In this document: positions 1 through 11,200 of the stretch, piece by piece
Numbering within the stretch: the stretch's first letter is position 1
How the letters are laid out: each line of letters starts with the position of its first letter
The notes under the pieces: model-generated
The model's database searches: none
The model's input: the letters and a program-made list of their open reading frames with translations, nothing else
Told to the model about the DNA's origin: nothing
Position numbers and translations under genes: made by a program
Assembly: GCF_902459505.1 (NCBI RefSeq)
Contig: NC_047095.1
Span: 120,845,380 to 120,909,379, forward strand
From: Geotrypetes seraphini
Lineage: Eukaryota > Chordata > Amphibia > Gymnophiona > Dermophiidae
Direction of reading: 5' to 3'
Length of the DNA: 64,000 bases

Positions 1-38
1 TGTTTTGTAGTGGACATGGCTCTAATGGAAACTTTCTG

Positions 39-752
39 TGGGAAGGGGTAAAACGCGGACCTGATGGATCTGACGGACCTCATGGATCTAAACCCGCACG
101 TCCTTAAAAATCTGAGGTCCCTGCCACTTGTAGTTAGTTTCTGGCTCTGACAGACCTCGGTGACAATTTAGCTCTGACGAATCTGTCTCAGCATAGAGAG
201 GGAAAAGTATTAGGATCCGTCAGAGCTAAATTGTCACCGAGGTCTGTCAGAGCCAGAGACTGCCGTTGTGGGGATGGGAGAGCTTTGCCGTCCAGGAGTG
301 ACGTCTCCGGGCTTTGGTGCAGGTTGGAATTGGGGTTTGACACGTTGCAGCGGTCAGAGCTGACGCGCAGGGTGTAAGCGGAAAACAGTGGCAAGAATGA
401 ATCAGCCCAAACAGTTCTGAGGCTTTTAATCGAAATATCCTCAGACATTGTAGCAGGCACACCTATTTCTGGCGATCTGTCTTCCCATCCCTGAATAATT
501 TACACTGACTGATTACTTATTCTGGCAAGAACTCTGGTTCCTCGGGCGCAGGAAAGACATTTTAGCTCTGACGGATCCTAATACTTTTCCCTCCCTAAGC
601 TGAGACGGATCCGTCAGAGCTAAATTGTCACTGAGGTCTGTCAGAGCCAGAAACTTAACTACAAGTGGCACGGACCTCAGATTTTTAAAGACGTGCGGGT
701 TTAGATTTGCGAGGTCTGTCAGGTCCATGAGGTCCACGTTTTACCCCTTCCC
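39..752. mobile_element. Non-autonomous hAT-like DNA transposon with ~200-bp inverted arms
   Basis: The arm at 39-250 (starting TGGGAAGGGGTAAAACG) recurs inverted at about 557-752. The element is bracketed by a perfect 8-bp direct repeat, actttctg, at 31-38 and 753-760, which is the target duplication length of hAT transposons. No transposase is visible in the ~300-bp centre. Within each arm the motif TCTGACGGATC and its relatives repeat, so the arms are themselves internally repetitive. Family name unknown. Confidence 0.75.
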
Positions 753-1014
753 ACTTTCTGCGCTGATCCTTGAGGTCACAGAAGCACCTTCAGCCTCAGT
801 CATCTCCAAATTGAAGTAAAATCCATTCTTTTTTTTTTTTTATAAACAAAACCAAATTAAAAAAAAAATCCCTCCTTTTGTAATTCTCCTTGATTGGTGC
901 ATCTGCCTCCAATTATTGTATTTCTATCCTATTTATCGAATAGTCCCGTCTGTTTTGAAAGTCATGCATTTGCTATATGAACTCTTTGTTTCCCTGTGTA
1001 TTGTTATAAATTAT

Positions 1015-1088
1015 TTTTTTAGAACTGTACATTGCCCTGAATATATGATAGGGCGATTAAACAAATTTTAAATAAACTTGAAACTTAT
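1015..1088 (+). mobile_element. LINE 3' tail (L2-like)
   Basis: A sequence ending in aataaacttgaaact, with a preceding gcgattaaacaaatttt, closely resembles stretches at 26100-26163 and 28785-28818. This looks like the 3' end of an interspersed LINE or its SINE partner. No coding part is attached. The assignment to L2 is a guess from the context of similar tails elsewhere. Confidence 0.4.
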
Positions 1089-1296
1089 ACCCAGTGGTTC
1101 TAATTTCTCTTTGTAACCCTCCAGTCTCTACTGCCTTTGTGTCACAGCAAGAAAGATATCGAGGTGGAAAACATGGTTATATCATCTTTGCTACTGTATT
1201 CATCAGTACTCTTTAAAAAAAAAAAAAATTAATATTTGTTACAAACAATAACAAAAATACAAGAAAATAAAAAAAATCAAGCAAGCCAAATAGAAA

Positions 1297-1410
1297 CATA
1301 GAAACATAGAACATAGAAGATGACGGCAGAAAAGGGCTACAGCCCATCAAGTCTGCCCACTCTGCTTACCCACCCCCTGTCTATGCCCTCATGACCCAAT
1401 TTCCTAATAG
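1297..1410 (-). mobile_element. CR1 LINE 3' end
   Basis: It begins with the tandem gaaacatagaaacatag, the reverse complement of a CR1-type octamer tail, followed by the 3' UTR sequence gatgacggcagaaaagggct. The same 3' UTR is attached to CR1 reverse-transcriptase coding sequence at 49447 in this window, which identifies the family. Confidence 0.75.
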
Positions 1411-1439
1411 CAAAAACGAAAAAAAAAATATTTTTTTTT

Positions 1440-1965
1440 CTTTTTTCAGAGATAAAGGACACATTTTTGGAGTTGCCCGGTCCGTTTAGCACAGGAAATT
1501 ATATTAACTTAAACATTTTTCCATCAGGAACAGGCCAATTGTCCATTTTCTTTTTCATTTGTCACAATTTATCCTCAACCTAGAAACTTTAAATAAAGCA
1601 TTTGAGAAACTTTCAAAAGAGGTTTTATCTTTGAGGAAATCTTCTAACTGAATAGGACCCAGGACCAGATATTTATCACTTGGATAGGTAATCAGACATT
1701 TACATGGAAATTTGAGGAAGAAAGTTGCTCCCACTGCCAAAACCTTGGACTTAAGATGTAGGAACAACTTTCTTCTAAACTGAGTTTGCCTGGAGACGTC
1801 TGGAAACACATTCGCTTTCTGACCACATAACAACGCCTGCTTTTTCTCAAAATGCAGTTTTCATATAGCCTGCTTCTTCAATTCAGTTTTAAATACTACC
1901 CATAAGGCAGCATGTCTGGCAATTATATCAAGATTATCTGGAGAACGCATCTTATCCATTTCGGT
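1440..1965 (-). mobile_element. L1-like LINE ORF1 C-terminal fragment
   Basis: Reading on the minus strand from about 1950 gives PDNLDIIARHAALWVVFK, an in-frame stop, then ANVFPDVSRQTQFRRKLF and VLAVGATFFLKFPCKCLI. These are the shape of the C-terminal nucleic-acid-binding half of an L1-type ORF1 protein. At least one stop interrupts the frame, so the copy is dead. No matching ORF2 lies directly alongside. Confidence 0.55.
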
Positions 1966-2147
1966 ATGGTATCCATCAGGACTCTTAAGAAAACCTATTT
2001 CAAACTAGGACTGGCAGCTTTCAATTCTCTCCTCTCCCAGAAACATTAAAACTCTCTATGTGTGATGTCCAAGGACTCCCCTAATCCTCAATCCTCAACC
2101 TAAGAATTGCCATAAGAATGGACACCCCCAGGTGACGGGGTGCTCAC

Positions 2148-2270
2148 CTGTCCATTGTTCTGGACAGCTGCATGAATATGTGCCGACACCATCTACGCAC
2201 TGTCCACCGTTCTTACAGAGGTGTCCTGAACAATCATCCACGTTCTGTTCACACTGTGGCCCCATAAAAC
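2148..2270 (-). CDS. NOTCH4: NOTCH4-like exon 5 (EGF7)
   Basis: A 123-bp exon with acceptor tttcctgcag| and donor |gtgagcacc, phase 1 to phase 1. It reads [20 protein letters not shown] then [21 protein letters not shown]. The NVDDC start is of the calcium-binding type. 123 bp is the length I recall for NOTCH exon 5. This is the last exon in the window. Confidence 0.9.
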
Positions 2271-5200
2271 CTGCAGGAAAAGTTGGAAAGGGCACAAATG
2301 AGACCACGGCAAGACTCGCCCTTCCACCTCGACACATTTTGCCATCACTGGCGCAAGCCACCACGCAGTAGCCATATTTATTTCTGGTTTAGAACACATT
2401 CAGGCTTGAGTCCAAGCTTACTAAGTCAGCCATGTTTGATGGGGGCAAACAGGTTATTCTCAAGTGGGTATTAGAAATCAGGATGGTCCTATTCAGGATT
2501 ACCTTATGGCTCCAGAAGAAAGGAGGATGAATTGGGATATCTGGGTTTTACTTCCATTGCTTTCAGTGAAAGTAAAACCTGGATGTCTCAATCCGCCCTC
2601 ATTCTGGAGAGCACATACACTGAATCCAAGCTTACCAAGTCAACCATATTTAATGAGGGCAAACAGATATTCTCAGGTGGTACCAGAAACCAAGATGGTC
2701 CTGTATGAGCTGCCAGGGGAAAAGGCAGAAGAGTAACTACACCTCGCCCACCGATTAGTTCATGAACATCATTTTATGTTGTTAGCTCACCTGGAGAGCA
2801 TACACACTCGAAGAGCCCCTGGCCGATCTGTCGGCAGGTGCCCCCATTAGGGCACATAGACGGGGTACAGGACCCCAGCTGGAACTCACAACCAGAGCCA
2901 GAGAAGCCAGAAGGACAGGAACACTCATAGGAGCCCACCCAGTTCAGGCAGGCCCCACCGTTCTGGCAGGGGCTGGGGTCTCCTTGGCACTCGTCGATGT
3001 CCCGCTCGCACGCCTCACCCTCGAAGCCTGGGGGGCACTGGCAGACAAAGTCAGGGTATGTGTTGATGCATTTTCCCCCATTAGCACAGCGATTCACAGA
3101 GCAGTAATCCATCTGCTGGCAGTTCTTACCTGAAACATATCATACCATGCCCATGTTATATATCTAATATCCTACTCCTAGAAATTATCATAGCTGACTC
3201 ATGATATATATCTTATATTGCATCTTATCCACAATAAGCAGTTTTATAGAACATACCAAATCATAACCCATGTCATAAAGTTTGAATTTCATATCATCTA
3301 TGTTATATAACATGTAAAATCATATATCATGTATTATACTATGAAGTCAATATTGAACAGTGCAGACTGAGAATGCCTTTGTATTGCTCCATGGTGCAAC
3401 TGCACCTTGAATTATGTGTGCAATTGTGGTCACTGAATCTCAAGAAAGATATGGCAGAATTAGAAAAGGTACAGAGATGGGTGATGAAAATGACAAAGAG
3501 GATGGGACAACTTCCCTATGAAGAAAGGCTAAAGAAGCTAGGGCTCTGCAGCTCAGAGAAGACACGGCTGAGGGAAGATAAGATAGAGATCTCTAAAATC
3601 CTGAGAGGAGTGGAACAGGTAGATGTGAATCACTAGCGTACTCTTTCCAAAAATACTAGGAATAGGGGGTAGAGAATGACACGGGGAAAAAATCTGTCCC
3701 CATCACTGCCCCATCACTAGACCACTGTCCCCTTCACCGCCCCATCCCTGCCGTCCCCTTCACCGCCCTGTTCTCATCCATGCAGAATCCACCCTTCCCT
3801 CTTGCCACCTCACTGCCCTTCAGCACACCTCATGCGGTCTGTGCATCTCCCTCCCTCCCCTTACCTTCGTGGAGTGTTTTAAGGTTTGAGTAGCTTGTTG
3901 AAAGCTGCCGGAGTGTTCATGCAGTCATGTGCGTGTGTGGGCGGAAGCTTCTTCTCTGACTCTCTCTTCCCCATTTTCCAGCATCTTCTCCCCATTTTCT
4001 CTTCCCCATTTCCCAGTGACTTTTCCCCACTATCTCTTCTCTATTTCCCTTCAGTGTCTTCTCCCCACTCTCTCTTCCCAGCATCTTATTCCTACACTCT
4101 TTTCCCCATTTCCCAGTGTCTTCTCCCTACTCTCTCTTCCGCATTTCCCAGCATCTTCTCCCCACTCTCTCTTCCCCATTTGCCAGCATATTCTCCCTAC
4201 TCTTTCTTCCCCATTTGCCAGCGTCTTCTCCCCACTCTCTCTTCCCCATTTCCCAGTGTCTTCGCCCTACTCTCTCTTCACCATTTCCCAGCATCTTCTC
4301 CCCACTCTCTCTCTTCACCATTTCCCTGCGTCATCTCCCCACTGTTTCTTCCCCATTTCCCAGCGTCTTCTCTCCTCTCATTCTTCCCCAGTTCCCTTCA
4401 GGTTGCTTCAGGGTCTTCTCCAGTCCATCCGCCCACTCCCAGCACCCTTTGCGCGGTCCAACAGCTCCCTCCCGCCGGCCAGCCGTGCATCTCCTTTCCT
4501 CTCTTCCCCTTACCTTCTCTTTGTAGCGATTTCGCATTGTATTGCAGCTGGAGCCTTGAAGTCACATCACGTTGGCTGCTGGAAAAGTCTCCTCTGATGC
4601 AACTGGAAACAGGAAGTTGCGTCAGAGGAGACTTTTCCAGCAGCCATATGCAACGCGACTTCAAGGTTCCGGCTGCAATACAACGTGAAATCGCCACAAA
4701 GAGAAGGTAAGGGAAAGGGAGGGAGGGAGATGCACGGCTGGACAGCCGGCGGGAGAGAGGGGGCTGCCGGACTGCATGCTCGTCTGCGGAGACAAGACCA
4801 TTCACCGTTCCATGGGGCGGTGAATAGCCTTGTCCCTGTACTCACGGTGACCTTTTTTTTGCACTGTTTCAGCGGGTTACCCGCAGCTAGCTGCTGGTAA
4901 CAACCACCGTGTCATTCTCTGCTAGGGGGTATGCAATGAAGGTACTAAGTACAAATTTAAAACAAATCAGAGAAAATATTCCTTCTCTCAACGTGTAATT
5001 AAACTCAAATTCATTGCCAAAAAATGTGGTAGAAGCAGTTAGCTTCGCAGGGTTTAAAAAGGGGCTGGACACGTTCTAACAAGAAAAGTCCATAAACTAT
5101 TATTAAGATGGACTTGGTTAAATCCACTGCTTATTCCCAAGATAAGTAGCATAAAATCTGTTTTTACCTCTTTGGGATTATGCCAGGTACTTGCAACTTG

Positions 5201-8200
5201 AATTGGCCACTACTGGAAACAAGATGCTGCTTGATGGACCCCTTGCTCTGACCCAGTAGGGTTACAGTTATCTTCTTATGCTCTTTTTAAATTGCAAACC
5301 TTAACTGGCCATCCAAAACTATATGTATTTTCTGCAGCAGATATGGATATTGGAAAATTTGTTCACCTCTTTAAAAGCTATTCCAAATACTGTCATGTGG
5401 TAATGATGCCTTAAGAACATAAGAACATAAGTAGTGCCTCTGCCGGGTCAGACCACAGGTCCATCCTGCCCAGCAGTCCGCTCCCGTGGTGGCCCAAAAA
5501 CAGGTCAAGACTTGTCTGAATCATCAGAAGGGGCTCCCTTGCCACCTTCATACGGGAGTTTATTTTGCTTGAAAGACTCTTGTCTTCCTATGTCTGCACA
5601 CAGGACCTACTTTGGTGTCTCGGCTCGTGATGAAGTTACAGAAACGGAGCTCTGTCGAGCCCTGCCAGGAACCCGCTGTGATTCAGATAAGTTTTGGTGA
5701 CTTTTTGATCTTCATAGATCTTTCAGCATTTTGAATATTTTGGATGCACTCTTTTGTCCCTTCTCTCCCCTCAGCACTTATGCATTATTGATTATTAATT
5801 TAGGGACCGTATGATGGACAGGACTTAGGTTCGTTAATTTGGTGCTGCTTAGAGCATGACACGGGGACAAATTTTTCCCTGACCCCGCAGGAACTCATTT
5901 ACCCATCCCATCCCTATGAGCTCTTTTCCTGCCCCTGCCCCATTCCTGCAAGCTCCATCCTCATCTGCACAAGCCTCAAAATACTTTAAAATCATAAGTG
6001 TCTGAGGCAGAGCTTACAGGAATGGGACAGGGACAGGGACAGTGACAAAACTCATGGGGACAGGAAAAAAATTATCCCTGTGTCATTCTCTACTGCTGGT
6101 CACCCATAGGTTTCCTGCCTGGAGCCTGAACAGTTATAAATTATATGCTATTAACTAATTTTTGGCCCGTACTGATGTGTCTCTTGCTTGTATTTGAAAT
6201 TTAATAAATATGATTTACATTAAAAAAACAGTTAGTCACCGGCGCTGGTTCTTTGAGGGGATTTGAAATGATTTGCCAATCGGTTTCTCTCTGTTATATT
6301 AGTATTTTAGGCAGTTTTGTTTGTTTTTTTGGTAGCCATCTAGTGGAAACAGTAACAAAAGACAATCAATGTAAATGAATCGTAAAGATAAAGATATTTC
6401 AAATAAAGACGACAATGGCGCCATCTGGTGGAAACAGCGCAAAAGGACAATCAATGTGAATAAATTGCAAAGGAAAAGCTATTGCAAAAAAAGGCGGAAA
6501 AAGCGCCCTCTGGTGGAAACAGCACAAAAGGACAATCAATGTGAAAGAATTGCAAAGGAAAAGCTATTGCAAAAAAGGCGGAAAAAGCGCTCTGGTGGAA
6601 ACAGCACAACAGGACAATGTTCATGTATGGCAAAGGAAAAGCAATTGCAAATAAGACAGAAATGGCGCCCTCTGGTGGAAACAGCACAAAAGCACAATGT
6701 AAGTGAAAAACTATTAAAAATAAGATGGCAATGGCGCCCTCTGGTGGAAAGAGCACAAAAGGACAATGTAAGTGCATGGCAAAGGAAAAGCTATTGCAAA
6801 TAGGGCGGCAATGGCGCCCTCTTGTGGAAACAGCGCAAAAGGACAATCAATGTGAGTGCGTGGCAAAGGAAAAGCTATTGTGAATAAGGCGGCAATGTCG
6901 CCCTCTGGTGGAAAGAGTGCAAAAGGACAATCTGAATGCATGGCAAAGGAAAAGTTATTCAAAATAAGGCAGCAATGGCACCCTCTGGTGGAAACAGCAC
7001 TTAAAGACAATCAATGCGAGTGCATGGCAAAGGAAAAGCTATTGGAAATAAGGCGGAAATGGCGCCCTCTGGTGGAAAGTGCGCGAAAGTATAATGTTAG
7101 TGCATGGCAAAGGAAAAGCTATTGCGAATAAAGCGGCAATGTCGCCCTCTGGTGGAAAGAGCGCAAAAGGACAATCTGAATGCATGGCAAAGGAAAAGCT
7201 ATTCAAAATAAGGCAGCAATGGCGCCCTCTGGTGGAAACAGTGCAAAAGGACAATCAATGTTTGTGCATGGCAAAGGAAAAGTTATTGCGAATAAGGCGG
7301 CAATGACGCCCTCTGGTGGAAACAGGCAAAAGCACAATGTAGGTGCATGGCAAAGGAAAAACTATTCAAAATAAGATGGCAATGGCGCCCTCTGGTGGAA
7401 AGAGTGCAAAAGGACAATGTAAGTGCATAGCAACGGAAAAGGTATTCAAAATAAGGTGGCAATGGCGCCCTCTAGTGGAAACAGCGCAAAAGGACAATCA
7501 ATGCGAGTGCATGGAAAAGGAAAAGCTATTGCGAATAAGGCAGCAATGGGCCCTCTGGTGGAAAGTGTGCAAAAGTATAATGTTAGTGCATGGCAAAGAA
7601 AAAAGCTATTGTGAATAAGGCGGCAATGGTGCCCTCTGGTGGAAAGAGCATAAAAGGACAATCAATGTGAGTGCATGGCAAAGGAAAAGCTACTGCAAAT
7701 AAAGCGGCAATGGCGCCCTCTGGTGGAAAAAGTGCAAAAGTATAATGTTAGTGCATGGCAAAGGAAAAGCAATTGCGAATAAGGCAGTAATAGCGCCCTC
7801 TGGTGGAAAGAGCGCAAAAGCACAATGTGAGTTCATAGCAATGGAAAAGCTATTTCAAATAAGGCGGCAATGGCTCCCTCTTTTGGAAACAGTACAAAAG
7901 GACAATCAATGTGAATTAATTGCACAATACAAGTGCTACCCGATTTCCAATTCGAATCTATTCACTCTTTTTTTTTTAAATCAGCCTGGCCGATTTGGTG
8001 ACCAACCCTCCTCCCTTCAGGTCTCCTAAAGCAGGAGCGACAGCGCTGCTTCTTGCTGGCCATTCACTGCAGCTCCTGCTTTGGGGGGGGGTCATTTGGA
8101 AGTGCTGCAGCACTTAGGCACTCTTTGCAGTGTCCCCCCGGCTTCCCCCTGGCCTCCCATTGTCCACCACGGTTCTCCAAGTGCTGCTCGGCTCCATTGT

Positions 8201-11200
8201 TGCTTTCACCTCCTTCCCAGCTGCTCTGGCACCGAGCCGCTGGTGAACTGCAGCCACCTGGGACTGAGCCACATCCCCGCCGATCTCCCTAGCTGGGCAG
8301 CGTCTGTGTAAGCGCTGTGAAAAGCCTTCTCTCATTTCCCTGTCACTATTTGCTTTTCTTTCTAATGCACTTTTTTTGTAGAATGCATCTAAGTTGCAAG
8401 GGGGGAAGAAAACTTTTGTTGCCTGTCTCCGCTCCCTCCTACCCCAGTTACCCTCCGTGCTGCATTTTGCTTTACTTGTGCCAGCTTGCAGATTGTTTTG
8501 CCTTTAGTTTTGTCTTGTAGAGTGACTTTGTTTGTGTTGCTGGGAGTGTTAAATGTGCTCTTGTTCTTTTTCAGGGCCACGATTGGTGCGGTTTAGAGGG
8601 TGAATAAATACGAAAAGCTAAAATGCCACTTGCAGTTTTGTCAAAACATTTCTTGCCAAGTGCAGTTGTGCAGGAGAGTTCCGAACTGTATTTGGCAGAT
8701 GCTTTTACCTTTTATTCCCGGGTTTGGGGGTCGTCATTGGATTGTAAAAGAAACAAATGTTTCGCTTCTGCCCGGAGTACTGGAATACTGTTCTAGGACT
8801 CCCACAGAAATATCTAACTCAAGATTATCGGTGGCTTCCTTTTTGCATTAAGACACCAAAGTGAAAGGGGTCGGCCTTGTTCAACTTATCAGTCACGATT
8901 TTATCCTGGACCACTGAAATTTAAGAAAAGGTACCGGGGGAGGGAGGAATAATGGGTCTAAAAACAGAGGAGATGGTGGACAATGGGAATTAGGGAGGGA
9001 AGGAACAGAAAGGGAGAGAAGTTGGACACAAGGGATGGTGTAGAGGGGGGGAGGATAGAGATACTGGATAGGAGGGTAGTTGGGAAGAGAAAGGGAGAAA
9101 TGGTGGACCCTGTGGTGGTGGGGAAGGAGGGAGAGATGCTTGATGAAAGGAGAAAAGGAGAGATGGTGGATCTAGGGATGGTGGGGTCCATTACTTCAGC
9201 TGCGGGGATGGAGACAGAAAAAAGGATAGATGTCAGACCTCTGGGAGAGGGAAGGGGAGGATGGAGATGGAAGATGGATGGTTAGCACCGGAAAAGAAGA
9301 AAATGACAAATGGGCAAGAGACCCTGGCAAGCGAGTTATCAGAAGACAACCAGAGCCTGGGACCAACAAAAAGGTAGAAAAATAATTTTATTTTCTGTTT
9401 TGCGATTACAATATGTCAGATTTGAAATGTGTATCCTGCCAGAGCTGGTGTTAGACTGCGAACGTGAGCTAGGATTTAACAGAGAGGGGAAAAGTCTTGT
9501 TTATTTTGTTTACACCACAGCACCAGTGTGGGTAGGAGAGGGCAAAGGGGGTGAAGAGGCTATAAAATAAATCCACCAGAATGTTTGAAGAAAACACCCA
9601 CTTGGGCAGGAAAATCAAATTGAAGTTTTTTCCTGAATCAGGCAGCACCTATTGATACTTCAATGGATCAGTCTTATATTCAGCAGCCAAATTTCACTGC
9701 TGAAACTTTTGCCATTTTCACTCCGCCCCAGACCACTTCCCTTTTCTGGATGAATAAAACGGGTCTTTCTACAGAAAAGATGGCCAAATCTCTTTCTAGA
9801 GCCACCAGACAATTTAAGGGGAAAAAAGAGCTTAGGTGTTGCTGAATATTACCCACTATTTCTATATTATCGGGTTTCCCTGAAAATAAGACTGTCATAT
9901 TAATTTTGGGCCCAAAAACGCACTAGGTCTTATTTTCGGGGTACAATGATCATATCTCCCTTCCTCTCCGCCATCCCAATTCTTCCTCTTTCCTTTCTCT
10001 CCCCCACATGTGCAGCATCTTTCCTCCCCTTTCACCCATCCCCTTGTGCCTTTCCATCCTTCCCTCCCATCCCCCTGTGCAGCAGCTTTCTATCCCTACC
10101 TCCCTTTCATCCCCCCCACCGTGCAGCCAAACGCCCACTGACCCTTCCATCTCGACCTCCCATCTGAACCCCACCGACCGCGAGACCGATACACCTTCTT
10201 CCAAATGACAGCGTCGTCAGCAATCTAAACAGGCTATGTCAGAGCTTTTACCACAGTGGCTGGCAATAACCCCCCCCCCCAGCTTGATAAAAGGGGGCCT
10301 ATATTTGTAGTCACTAAACCCATGTGGAAGGCGTTCTCTACAGCACTGGTTCCCAACCCTGTCCTGGAGGACCACCAGGCCAATCGGGTTTTCAGGCTAG
10401 CCCTAGTAAATATGCATGGAGCAGATTTGCATGCCTGTCACTTCCATTATATGCAAATCCCTCTCATGCATATTCATTAGGGCTAGCCTGAAAACCCGAT
10501 TGGCCTGGTGGCCCTCCAGGACAGGGTTGGGAACCACTGCTCTACAGACTGAGGCTTTCTACTTTTCTTCCCCTGCCACTAGGGGTCTCTTCATTTGTCC
10601 AACGCGAGTTTTTCCCATTTTGCCTTGCCCACATAATAATATATCTCCAAGTTTATTTAAAATTTGTTATTCAGCGTATTCAAGCTTCTAAACGGAACAT
10701 AATAAAAACAGGGGCAATACATAAAATATATTTTACATACGAGATAAGACTAGTAAACAAACAAGACAGACAAAGAAGGGACGTACATATGGGAGGGGAA
10801 ACCCATCAGAGATTAGGGGAAATGTATACTATGCATCCTTAATAGGACAGTTACAAGACATAAGCATCCTTGAAATGATTTTAATTTAGATTTAAAATGG
10901 TCTAGGGGGCGGCTCTTATCTTAACTGGAGTGGAGTAGCAGTCCAAGTTTGGGGGAGCAGTAATGGAGACGTTTGTCACACGTTTTGTGTTTATGTGTTG
11001 TAAAGATGGGACTGATTATAAATGATAACAATACCCGTCCTTTTCCCCCTGCTTATAGCAGCCCGGGGTGGGGGCGCCGCTAATTTTAGGATTCATTTCC
11101 TTCTCCCACCTTGTCCCCAGTATCACTGAGCTCTCACCAGTCCAGCCCGGGATACACTTGCATTGGTATTCGGTGCCGGAGAATCGCTGGCAGGTGCCTC

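Larger units (their letters stand above)
3668..4925. mobile_element. Foldback element with agagaatgacacgg ends, holding a nested minisatellite and hairpin
   Basis: The left end tagagaatgacacgggg (3672) faces an inverted ccgtgtcattctctgcta at the right end (4905-4922). The same ends bound the copies at 5852-6105 and 15505-16080, so this is an interspersed DNA-transposon-like family. The interior differs greatly between copies. This one carries a CT-rich tandem repeat and a near-perfect long palindrome, listed separately. No transposase is seen. Confidence 0.55.

Noticed and set aside
1-2147. NOTCH exon 6 within the left flank
   Set aside because: I looked for a further EGF exon on the minus strand and saw only a hAT-like element and LINE remains. 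The exon must be outside the window.
3886-4710. 274-codon Ser/Leu/Pro/Phe-rich open frame
   Set aside because: It coincides with the 36-bp CT-rich minisatellite and palindrome; other frames of the same stretch are open too.
6375-7900. Open frames across the 81-bp array ([16 protein letters not shown]-type repeats)
   Set aside because: Unit length varies between 69 and 85 bp, so the frame is lost and regained. The conserved element is the DNA motif, not a peptide.
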